A stretch of DNA of 64,000 nucleotides from Sporolactobacillus nakayamae. Its GTDB lineage: Bacteria > Bacillota > Bacilli > Bacillales > Sporolactobacillaceae. Under the pieces are notes generated by a model that was not told the origin of the DNA, ran no database searches, and saw only the letters and a list, made by a program, of their open reading frames with translations. The stretch lies in the NCBI RefSeq assembly GCF_900113325.1, contig NZ_FOOY01000003.1:1-64000 (forward strand), written 5' to 3'. Each line of letters begins with the position of its first letter. The first letter of the stretch is position 1. Below are positions 16,954-24,154 of the stretch, piece by piece. The translations under genes and the position numbers were made by a program.

Positions 16954-16982
16954 TTGTTATCAATGTAGGCTCATATTATAAT
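16954..16982 (+). promoter_or_regulatory. Promoter of the ThrE-type exporter operon
   Basis: TTGTTA (16954-16959) and TATAAT (16977-16982) are 17 bp apart. The -10 overlaps the ATG at 16981, so transcription should begin near 16989 and that ATG cannot be the start codon. Confidence 0.75.
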
Positions 16983-17010
16983 GAGCTTACTCAAAAAAGA
17001 GAGAGAAGTC

Positions 17011-17805
17011 GTGAAAAAAATGAATGGTTTCTTAAGGACTTATCGGAGGAAGGATCACAATGAAGGGTTTGTACATGAAGTTGCGGCAGTTTGTGTGTTG
17101 ACGGGAAAGATTCTATTACAAAATGGAGCTGAAACCTATCGGGTAGAGGACACGATGAACCGAATTGCGAATAGTTTTGCGGTCCATGATGCGCAAAGCT
17201 TTGTGACGCCGACGGGTATCATTTTCTCAATTGAGAATCACGATGTCACAAAGCTTGTGAGGATTAGCCATCGAGGAACTAATCTGCGTAAAGTGACTCA
17301 AGTGAACACACTATCAAGACGTGTTGCACAAGGTGAGGTTGCCATTAATGAGCTGCAGCGTGAATTGGTTCGTATCGACAACTCTACGGTCGCCTATTCA
17401 GACAGCATGCAGATTCTTGCTGCAGCTGTTGCTAGCAGCTGTTTTTTGTTGATGTTTTTAGGGAAGTGGCAAGATTTATTCCCCGCATTTATTGCTGGCG
17501 GGGCAGGTCAAGCAGGTATGATTTATTTCCATAAGTTGGCAAAAGTTAAATTTTTTTCGGAATTTATGTCGTCTATTATCATTGGAATGATTGCTTTAGC
17601 CAGCGTAAAGCTGGGATTTGGCCTAGAGATGAATAAAATTATTATCGGTGCGGTCATGCCGCTTGTTCCCGGTGTTCCGATTACAAATGCCGTGCGGGAC
17701 ATCATGGCGGGAGACTTGGTAGCCGGACTGTCAAAAAGTGCGGAAGCGGGTCTTACAGCCTTTGCTATCGGTATCGGTGTAACAGCCGCAATTGTACTTG
17801 GTTGA
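17011..17805 (+). CDS. Threonine/serine exporter family protein, ThrE N-terminal domain (YjjP type)
   Basis: This is one half of a split ThrE-type exporter. The cytoplasmic N-terminal domain covers about residues 15-125 (VCVLTGKILLQNGAETYRVEDTMNRIA, FVTPTGIIFSI). About five membrane helices follow, with PLVPGVPITNAVRDIMAGD near 220. ThrE proteins export threonine, serine or related amino acids or acids. GTG 17011 follows AAAGAGAGAGAAG and is 264 residues before the stop. An upstream ATG at 16981 lies inside the promoter -10. The partner gene follows 10 nt later. Confidence 0.88.
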   Translation: MKKMNGFLRTYRRKDHNEGFVHEVAAVCVLTGKILLQNGAETYRVEDTMNRIANSFAVHDAQSFVTPTGIIFSIENHDVTKLVRISHRGTNLRKVTQVNTLSRRVAQGEVAINELQRELVRIDNSTVAYSDSMQILAAAVASSCFLLMFLGKWQDLFPAFIAGGAGQAGMIYFHKLAKVKFFSEFMSSIIIGMIALASVKLGFGLEMNKIIIGAVMPLVPGVPITNAVRDIMAGDLVAGLSKSAEAGLTAFAIGIGVTAAIVLG

Positions 17806-17815
17806 GGTGATCATA

Positions 17816-18304
17816 ATGAGTCTAATCTTGATTATCGCGATACAATCGATTACTAGTTACCTGGCCACCTGCGGGTTTGGAATTATATTCAATATTCCAT
17901 TTAAACCATTGCTCCACGGCGGATTGATTGGAATGGTTGCTTGGCTGATTTATTTTTTCCTTTTTCAGTATAGTGGTAATGATTTTGTTGCAACATTCGC
18001 GGCATCGCTTGTGATTGCCATAATGAGCCAAATCTTTGCGAGGGTATGCAAAAATCCGGTGATCCTGTATAGTGTGTCCGGGATCATTCCGCTTGTACCT
18101 GGTGGATTAACCTACTCGGTGATGAGCAGAGCAGTCGATAATAATTATGACATCGCTATTTACTTTGCAGAGAAAGTGTTTGTTCTATCGGGTGCGATTG
18201 CGATGGGGTTGATATTCGCAGAAGTTATTTATCAAATTTTTGAAAAAGTGAAGCATCATACGCCAAAAAAAGTAACCACTCGATTATTTGTATCAAGAAA
18301 GTGA
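17816..18304 (+). CDS. Threonine/serine exporter family protein, small subunit (YjjB type)
   Basis: This 162-residue membrane protein has about four to five helices. It has the ThrE_2 signature YSVSGIIPLVPGGLTYSVMSRAV near residues 80-110, so it supplies the second half of the split exporter. ATG 17816 has GAGGTGATC at the correct distance; the open frame begins earlier at a TTG inside the previous gene. The two genes are separated by 10 nt and should be co-translated. Confidence 0.88.
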   Translation: MSLILIIAIQSITSYLATCGFGIIFNIPFKPLLHGGLIGMVAWLIYFFLFQYSGNDFVATFAASLVIAIMSQIFARVCKNPVILYSVSGIIPLVPGGLTYSVMSRAVDNNYDIAIYFAEKVFVLSGAIAMGLIFAEVIYQIFEKVKHHTPKKVTTRLFVSRK

Positions 18305-18414
18305 ATCATTTCTCGAAATAAACTGTAAAATTCGCCATCAATTTGTTAGTATGTAGGCAAGGTGATCTGATCGAACAATGAATAGTTTTGTTTGATAATT
18401 ATGAGAGGTGAGCA

Positions 18415-19116
18415 ATGATGAAAATGATCTGCTTTGGTGACAGCGTGACGCGTGGCATTACTTTTGTACGTGGTCGTTTTAAAATTATTCGGGAAAACTA
18501 CCCGGCGCTTTTGCAGAAGATCCTAGGCGAAGAAGATGAGGTCATCAACAAAGGTGTATTTAACGACAACTCAGATCTTCTCGTAAAAAGGCTTGATCAT
18601 GATGTGCTCGGTGAGAAGCCGGATGTAGTACTGATCAACATTGGTGGGAATGATTGTAACTTTCAATGGGATCAAGTGGCCAAACTCCCGGACTCGGAGC
18701 ATGTGCCGACTGTTCCATTGGATCGTTATTTATCCAATATTTCTTTGCTCATCCAGCGTATCTCAGAAACAGGTGCGATGCCTGTGATCCTAAATCTGCT
18801 GCCTCTTGATCCTGCCAGGTACTATCAGTCATTGATGAAACACTATAGTCATTCAATTGGTCACTGGATCAGTATGTGCGGGGGAATTGAACACTGGCAC
18901 GGCATGTACAATCGTTCCTTAAAAGAGTTATGCGAGCGGACAGGGGTGAAACTCATTGATGTTCGTTCAGCTTTTAAACAAAAAGGTGCATTTAGCGAAC
19001 TGATCAATGAAGACGGTTTGCATCCGACTGCGAAGGGGTATAAGGCGCTTGCAGAAATTGTGTCTGCCTGTGTTCCTGATCTTAGGAAATCTGTTCGGAA
19101 ACTGCACGCTGTATAA
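18415..19116 (+). CDS. SGNH/GDSL-type hydrolase
   Basis: This is a predicted cytoplasmic esterase-type hydrolase of 233 residues. Block I is CFGDSVTRG (nucleophile Ser near residue 9), block III is NIGGNDCNF, and block V is DGLHPTAKGY, which holds the catalytic Asp and His. No signal peptide is seen. The substrate is unknown. The start is ATGATG with GAGAGGTGAGC upstream, so it could be one codon later. It stands alone, convergent with topB. Confidence 0.87.
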   Translation: MMKMICFGDSVTRGITFVRGRFKIIRENYPALLQKILGEEDEVINKGVFNDNSDLLVKRLDHDVLGEKPDVVLINIGGNDCNFQWDQVAKLPDSEHVPTVPLDRYLSNISLLIQRISETGAMPVILNLLPLDPARYYQSLMKHYSHSIGHWISMCGGIEHWHGMYNRSLKELCERTGVKLIDVRSAFKQKGAFSELINEDGLHPTAKGYKALAEIVSACVPDLRKSVRKLHAV

Positions 19117-19136
19117 AGAACGATGATGAATAAAAT

Positions 19137-19180
19137 GAGTAAGAAAAAAAGCCTTTCGGCTTTTCTTCTTACTCATTTTT
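19137..19180. terminator. Bidirectional terminator between SGNH hydrolase and topB
   Basis: GAGTAAGAA pairs with TTCTTACTC, extended by AAAAGCC/GGCTTTT inside. The structure overlaps the last codons of topB. Confidence 0.75.
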
Positions 19181-21271
19181 CTCTTTCATAGCAGCTTTCA
19201 GAGCGTCAGCAAGGCTGTTTCCCAGAGGTTCATTGCCATTGTTCAGTTTATTGAGCAATTTGCGCGTTTCTCTTTTGTCTGCCTTCTTTTTCGTTTGATC
19301 TGCTTTTTCAATGATACCACAGGTACGGCATTGGAAGTATAAACCCGTTTTTCCTTTATGCATTTCCATTTTTTTATGGCAATGCGGACATCGTTTATTT
19401 GATAATTTCGGATCTTTGCGCTTTCGAAAGCCGCATGTTCGGTTAACACAGACAAGAATACGAGCACCATCGCGATCGCGCACTTCTTTCATAAGCGAAC
19501 CGCATTCCGGACATTTAGATCCGGTTAAATTCTGAATTTTATAGGTTTGTTCGCTGTTTTTGACTTCGCGCACGAGCTGCAAAGTACGCTCGCGTATGTT
19601 TGCCATGAATTGCTTCGGATTTCCATGACCCTGTGCAATCTCCTCCAGTTGATGTTCCCATTCAGCAGTAAGTTCCGGTGACTTTAGGTCTTTATTTACC
19701 AATTCAATAAGCTGTTTGCCTTTTCCAGTTGGCCGTAATCGTCCGTTTACACGTTCAACCGATTCTGCCGTTATTATTTTTTCAATGATATCTGCGCGGG
19801 TCGCAGGGGTCCCTAACCCGAAATGTTCCATTTTTGTCAATAGGTCGGCTTCCGAATACCGTGCAGGCGGTTCGGTCATCTTTTCGTCCAATTGAACTTG
19901 GCGTACAGGCAATTCTTGTCCTTTTTTCAATGATACGTTCGTGTTGTTTAACTGTTGCTCTTGTTGTGATGTTAGTTTTTTAAAACCAAGATCTGTTTGT
20001 TTCGCTTCTTTCAGAACAAAAGTTTCTCCGTTCACTGTTAACTCAGCACGCAGACTTTGGTATTTATACTCGGGATAAAAGAGAGCCAAGAATCGTCGGA
20101 CAATCAGGTCGTACAGCCGGCGTTCATCTTCAGCAAGGTCGTTTATAAAAACTGGTTCTTCTGTTGGAATCAGCGCGTGATGGTCACCGACTTTTGAGTC
20201 GTTATATACAAAAGTTGCCATTACTCTACCGTTTTGCTTGTGCATGATCGGCCGCGTTTCTTCTCCATACGCAGAAGCAATCGCGTGCAGACGCTCAGGC
20301 ATCGTTGCTGCGATGTCCTGAGTAAGGTAGCGAGAATCTGTACGCGGGTAAGTCACAATTTTGTAGCGTTCATAAAGATTTTGAAGCACATTCAGCGTCT
20401 TCTTGGCTGAGAAGCCAAACTTTCGATTCGCGTCGCGCTGCAGTTCAGTCAAATCGTAAGGAAGCGGCTGCTTTTCTCGTTTTTCTTTTATTGTAAGGCT
20501 GCGAACAACAGCGCCTTTTCCACTGACTTTCTCTTTCAATGCTGCGGCTTCCCCTGATGTGGAAATTCGCGTTCGGTCTCCATGCTGCCAGAAAGCGGAA
20601 ACCCCTCCAAGATCAATATGCAGGTTCCAATAGGGCTGAGGTTTAAATGCCTGAATGGTTTCTTCTCGATCCATGATCATAGCGAGTGTTGGGGTCTGAA
20701 CGCGTCCGGCGGAAAGAGAATCGTTAAATTTAGTTGTTAATGCGCGAGAAATATTGAGACCGATTAACCAGTCTGCCTCGGACCTGCAAACGGCTGATTG
20801 GAATAGCTTGTCGTAATCTTTCGCTGGTTTCAATTGGCTAAAGCCCGCGCGAATCGCTTTATCTGTTTGTGAAGAGATCCAGAGGCGCTTAATAGGCTTA
20901 TGCCAATTAATTTTTTCGATGATCCAGCGCGCAACGAGCTCGCCTTCACGCCCGGCGTCGGTCGCAATAATTAATTCGCTGAGATCCGTTCGTTTGGAAA
21001 GCTTCTGTATCGCTTGAAATTGCGCTCTCGTTTGCTTAATAGGCTTAATCTCCATTTTTTTAGGGATAATCGGGAGATCCTCTAAGCGCCATGTTTTGTA
21101 GTTACTATCGTATTCTTCGGGCATTTTTAATTCAATTAGGTGACCAAGTGCCCAGGTAACGATGTAGCGATCACCTTCTATAAAATTTCGAGTAGTGTTG
21201 CGGCAACCGAGCACACGGGCGATTTCGCGGGCGACACTTGGTTTTTCGGCTAACACGAGTGATTTTGACAT
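19169..21271 (-). CDS. topB: DNA topoisomerase III
   Basis: This is a type IA topoisomerase that relaxes or decatenates DNA through a transient 5' phosphotyrosine link. The TOPRIM domain is at the N-terminus (LAEKPSVAREIARVLG; ATDAGREGELVARWI). The catalytic tyrosine lies in VTYPRTDSRYL near residue 310. Two zinc-ribbon motifs follow near 600-670 (CPECGSLM...CVNRTCGF; CPHCHKKM...CRTCGII), and a basic tail ends the protein. At 700 residues it is close to Bacillus TopB. ATG 21271 follows AAAGGAATTC. Confidence 0.95.
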   Translation of the reverse strand: MSKSLVLAEKPSVAREIARVLGCRNTTRNFIEGDRYIVTWALGHLIELKMPEEYDSNYKTWRLEDLPIIPKKMEIKPIKQTRAQFQAIQKLSKRTDLSELIIATDAGREGELVARWIIEKINWHKPIKRLWISSQTDKAIRAGFSQLKPAKDYDKLFQSAVCRSEADWLIGLNISRALTTKFNDSLSAGRVQTPTLAMIMDREETIQAFKPQPYWNLHIDLGGVSAFWQHGDRTRISTSGEAAALKEKVSGKGAVVRSLTIKEKREKQPLPYDLTELQRDANRKFGFSAKKTLNVLQNLYERYKIVTYPRTDSRYLTQDIAATMPERLHAIASAYGEETRPIMHKQNGRVMATFVYNDSKVGDHHALIPTEEPVFINDLAEDERRLYDLIVRRFLALFYPEYKYQSLRAELTVNGETFVLKEAKQTDLGFKKLTSQQEQQLNNTNVSLKKGQELPVRQVQLDEKMTEPPARYSEADLLTKMEHFGLGTPATRADIIEKIITAESVERVNGRLRPTGKGKQLIELVNKDLKSPELTAEWEHQLEEIAQGHGNPKQFMANIRERTLQLVREVKNSEQTYKIQNLTGSKCPECGSLMKEVRDRDGARILVCVNRTCGFRKRKDPKLSNKRCPHCHKKMEMHKGKTGLYFQCRTCGIIEKADQTKKKADKRETRKLLNKLNNGNEPLGNSLADALKAAMKEKNE

Positions 21272-21362
21272 TTACAGAATTCCTTTCCGCTAATAACAAT
21301 CATTCAATCAATACTTTTCATTATAGCGGAATATCAGAATGATTTCAGTTAAGAAGTGAAAA

Positions 21363-21412
21363 GGTCAGTAAAGATCAAATGGTTTGACCATTACTGACCA
21401 ATTGGCTATAAT
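21363..21412 (+). promoter_or_regulatory. hsp20 promoter with flanking inverted repeat
   Basis: TTGACC (21384-21389) and TATAAT (21407-21412) are spaced 17 bp. A perfect 9-bp inverted repeat, GGTCAGTAA (21363-21371) and TTACTGACC (21391-21399), brackets the -35, as expected for a repressor operator. No CIRCE element is present. The 5' leader would be about 165 nt. Confidence 0.75.
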
Positions 21413-21582
21413 AAGCATGTAAGGGTTGGAAGAACATAAGATCAACCCCGAAAATAAAAATCAAACGTGTCTAAGGGAGCGGTAAGTGGTGTAATCGCAT
21501 CAGTCATTTTTATGCAAGATGATCAGTCACTTAGTGGGACAAGGCTTTTAGACAACCTTAAATTTATGAGGAGGAATTTATT

Positions 21583-22017
21583 ATGGCTAATCTGTATCCA
21601 ACAAAAAAAGATCGTGACGGATTCTTCGATTTCCTGCCTTCCTGGTTTGATGAATGGGGACACAATTTCTTTCAAAATGGAAACCTGCAAGCGCTAGCGG
21701 CAGATGTTCAGGAAAGAGAAAACGCATATGATGTGAAATTGGATCTTCCGGGATTTGACAAAGACAGTATTCATCTCGACTACGATCGCGGTGTGCTGAG
21801 TGTTGATGCAACTCGTGGTCAAGAAACCAGTGTGAAAGCAGAGAACGGCAGCTTCATTCGCAAAGAGCGTGCGTCAGGATCGTATACGAGACGATTCATG
21901 ATTGATGGCGTGAAAGAAGATGAAATTAAGGCAACATTCAAGGACGGTGTGCTAGAAGTAATGTTGCCAAAGAAAGAAAAAATGAATCGTGATCGCAAGG
22001 AAATTACCATAGATTAA
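21583..22017 (+). CDS. Small heat shock protein, Hsp20/alpha-crystallin family
   Basis: This is an ATP-independent chaperone that holds unfolding proteins. The 144-residue protein has an alpha-crystallin domain at about 40-135: YDVKLDLPGFDKDSIHLDYDRGVLSVDA, then FMIDGVKEDEIKATFKDGVLEVMLPK. The C-terminus lacks an obvious I-X-I after the domain apart from KEITID. A strong GAGGAGG lies 8-9 nt before the ATG. It appears monocistronic and is followed by a perfect inverted repeat. Confidence 0.93.
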   Translation: MANLYPTKKDRDGFFDFLPSWFDEWGHNFFQNGNLQALAADVQERENAYDVKLDLPGFDKDSIHLDYDRGVLSVDATRGQETSVKAENGSFIRKERASGSYTRRFMIDGVKEDEIKATFKDGVLEVMLPKKEKMNRDRKEITID

Positions 22018-22018
22018 C

Positions 22019-22063
22019 GCAACGAGACAAACCGGGCGCTTTTTGCTCGGTTTGTCTCGTTGC
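22019..22063 (+). other. Perfect 14-bp inverted repeat after hsp20, no U-tract
   Basis: AACGAGACAAACCG pairs with CGGTTTGTCTCGTT around a 17-nt spacer containing GGGCGC and TTTTT. The T tail of an intrinsic terminator is missing. It may stabilise the hsp20 mRNA 3' end or act as an inefficient terminator. Confidence 0.6.
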
Positions 22064-22106
22064 TAAATAAATCTATTTAAAATTAAAATAATACATGAGC
22101 TCAGGG

Positions 22107-22135
22107 TTTACTTCATTTGGAAATAATTATATAAT
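22107..22135 (+). promoter_or_regulatory. Promoter of the attenuated ABC exporter operon
   Basis: TTTACT (22107-22112) and TATAAT (22130-22135) are 17 bp apart. The transcript would begin near 22142, giving a leader of about 255 nt before the first transporter gene. Confidence 0.75.
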
Positions 22136-22172
22136 GGCTACATTGATTTCAAATGGGAAAGAGGTGAGCGTC

Positions 22173-22271
22173 ATGAATAAAATTCAGACTATGACACATG
22201 GAGTGCGTAAGTTCTTTGGTCATTCTGTTGTGGGTTCCGTGACGCTCATCTCTTTTCCTCGGCATATTTGA
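22173..22271 (+). CDS. Leader peptide (BmrB-like position) controlling ABC exporter
   Basis: This short ORF of 32 codons begins MNKIQTMTHGVRKFFGHS and ends SFPRHI before TGA. AAAGAGGTGAG lies 5-6 nt before the ATG. Its codons 23-29 form the right arm of helix 1 and of the antiterminator. In Bacillus subtilis the ABC exporter BmrCD is preceded by the bmrB leader ORF, which controls it by ribosome-mediated attenuation; this ORF has the same position and structural context. I see no obvious sequence match to BmrB itself. Confidence 0.75.
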   Translation: MNKIQTMTHGVRKFFGHSVVGSVTLISFPRHI

Positions 22272-22312
22272 CGATCTGACCGTTTAATTTTCCGCGGTTT
22301 TATGTCTTCATA

Positions 22313-22354
22313 AGCCACAGGAGAAGAGGTATTCTCTCTTCCCTGTGGCTTTTT
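22313..22354 (+). terminator. Attenuator terminator
   Basis: AGCCACAGG pairs with CCTGTGGCT. The inner helix GAAGAG/CTCTTC has a 7-nt loop and one bulged A. TTTTT follows directly. It lies 42 nt after the leader ORF stop and 43 nt before the transporter start. Confidence 0.85.
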
Positions 22355-22396
22355 CTGTGCTGTAAAGAGAATGTGTTTGATGAGGAGGTTGTCCAA

Positions 22397-24154
22397 GTGC
22401 GCATTTTTGCAGATCTATGGTGGTTTTTTAAACAAGAACGATTAAAGTATTTTTTTGGCATCATCTTTTTAATGCTTTCAAGTTTTTTATCAATGATTCC
22501 TCCTTATGTGGTCGGTATTATAGTTGATGATATTCGAACAAGAAATTTAACTCCGATGATTTTAGGAAAATGGATACTCTTTCTCATCATTATCGGTATC
22601 ATTTATTATTTTACAGGCTACATCTGGAGACAGTTAATATTCGGTTCATCGATTATTCTCGCAAATCAGTTGAGGAATGACTTATATAGGCATTTTACGA
22701 AGTTCTCCCCTAACTTTTTTCAAAAAAGGCGTATTGGCGACTTGATGGCACATGCAACGAATGATATTAATGCGGTTCAAGGAGCAGCAGGTGAAGGGAT
22801 TCTCACGCTGTTCGATTCATTAACCCTTGGCGGAATGGTCATTGTGACCATGTCTGCGTTTATCAGCTGGAAATTAACGCTTATTACGTTGCTTCCAATG
22901 CCGATCATGGTTGTCCTGACCATGCATTATGGGAACCTTCTCCATAAACGTTTTGGAAAAGCTCAGGCTGCATTTTCCGATCTCAATGATAAGGTTCAGG
23001 AGAATGTGTCAGGTGTACGGGTAATTAAAGCGTTTGGTGAGGAAGAAGCGCAAATCAATATGTTTCGCAAGGCGTCTCGAGATGTCGTGGATAAAAACAT
23101 TGCGGTTGCAAAAGTCGATTCATTATTTGATCCGACCATCACCTTCATTGTTGCATTTTGTTATTTTCTAGCACTCATATTCGGGTCAATTTACGTTGTT
23201 CAAGGGTCAATGACGATTGGTGGACTAACCAGTTTCACCTTGTATCTTGGTCAGCTTATTTGGCCGATGCTGGCTTTCGGCTTTCTGTTCAACATAGTTG
23301 AAAGAGGCAGTGCTTCCTATGATCGAATTCGTCGTCTGTTCGCGATTAAACCGGAAATAACAGATGTGGACGGTGCGTCAAGCGAGGTGCCAAGCGGTGC
23401 GATTGACTATGCCATCCGCAATTTCCGCTATCCCGAAAGTGAATCGAATGCATTATCCGATATTCGTATTAATATCAATCAGGGACAGACCTTGGGTATT
23501 GTCGGAAAAACCGGAGCAGGGAAAACCACAATGTTGCGCCTGCTGCTTCGAGAATTCGATATAAAAGACGGACAGATAAGTATCGGTGGAAAAGAGATTC
23601 GTTCCGTCACCCTTGACGCATTGCGCAGTGCGATTGGCTATGTGCCGCAGGATCATATCTTATTTTCAGCGACGATCGCTGAGAATATTGCGTTCGCAAA
23701 GCCTGAGGCAACGAGAGAAGAGATAGAGCGTGTTGCAAGACTGGCAAGTATTCATGAAGATATCCTTCATTTCAAAGAGGGGTACGAAACAGTAGTCGGC
23801 GAGCGAGGCGTTACATTGTCCGGCGGGCAAAAGCAGAGGATTTCCATTGCTCGAGCGCTGCTCGCCGATTCTGAAATACTTATTTTTGATGATTCATTGT
23901 CTGCGGTTGACGCGCGGACGGAAGCGTCCATTCTCCATGCGTTGAAGCATGAACGTAAGAATAAAACAACTTTGATCTCTGCACACCGTTTGAGTGCGGT
24001 AGAACACGCGGACCAAATTGTCGTGCTTGACGAAGGCAGGATTGTTGAGCGCGGAATGCATCAGGAACTTATTGAAAAAGAAGGCTGGTACGCTGAAATG
24101 TACGCGCATCAGCAACTTGAATCTCTTGTTTCGGAAGGAGGCGGTAAGGCGTGA
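22397..24154 (+). CDS. ABC multidrug-type exporter subunit, BmrC (YheI)-like
   Basis: This is one half of a heterodimeric ABC exporter, 585 residues. A six-helix membrane domain (about 10-300) precedes an ATPase domain with Walker A GKTGAGKTT, signature LSGGQKQR and Walker B ILIFDDSLSAVD. The residue after the Walker B aspartate is Asp, not the catalytic Glu, so this ATP site is degenerate, as in BmrC. GTG 22397 lies 7 nt after GAGGAGGT; the open frame begins earlier. It overlaps its partner by four bases (GTGA). Confidence 0.88.
   Translation: MRIFADLWWFFKQERLKYFFGIIFLMLSSFLSMIPPYVVGIIVDDIRTRNLTPMILGKWILFLIIIGIIYYFTGYIWRQLIFGSSIILANQLRNDLYRHFTKFSPNFFQKRRIGDLMAHATNDINAVQGAAGEGILTLFDSLTLGGMVIVTMSAFISWKLTLITLLPMPIMVVLTMHYGNLLHKRFGKAQAAFSDLNDKVQENVSGVRVIKAFGEEEAQINMFRKASRDVVDKNIAVAKVDSLFDPTITFIVAFCYFLALIFGSIYVVQGSMTIGGLTSFTLYLGQLIWPMLAFGFLFNIVERGSASYDRIRRLFAIKPEITDVDGASSEVPSGAIDYAIRNFRYPESESNALSDIRININQGQTLGIVGKTGAGKTTMLRLLLREFDIKDGQISIGGKEIRSVTLDALRSAIGYVPQDHILFSATIAENIAFAKPEATREEIERVARLASIHEDILHFKEGYETVVGERGVTLSGGQKQRISIARALLADSEILIFDDSLSAVDARTEASILHALKHERKNKTTLISAHRLSAVEHADQIVVLDEGRIVERGMHQELIEKEGWYAEMYAHQQLESLVSEGGGKA

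Larger units (their letters stand above)
22156..22354 (+). promoter_or_regulatory. Leader-peptide transcription attenuator
   Basis: Three alternative helices are visible. Helix 1 pairs 22156-22173 (holding the leader ORF ribosome-binding site) with 22240-22258. Helix 2 pairs 22248-22259 with 22319-22330, twelve pairs with two G-U. Helix 3 is an intrinsic terminator, 22313-22350, 15 bp with one bulge, followed by TTTTT. Helix 2 excludes both 1 and 3, the standard antiterminator logic. A ribosome stalled early in the ORF would free the middle segment and let transcription continue. Confidence 0.8.

Noticed and set aside
16981-16983. ATG as start of the ThrE-type gene
   Set aside because: It overlaps the TATAAT of a 17-bp-spaced promoter, so it would not be in the transcript; GTG 17011 has a ribosome-binding site.
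22019-22063. Ordinary intrinsic terminator for hsp20
   Set aside because: The stem is strong but no T run follows it, so it is reported as an inverted repeat only.
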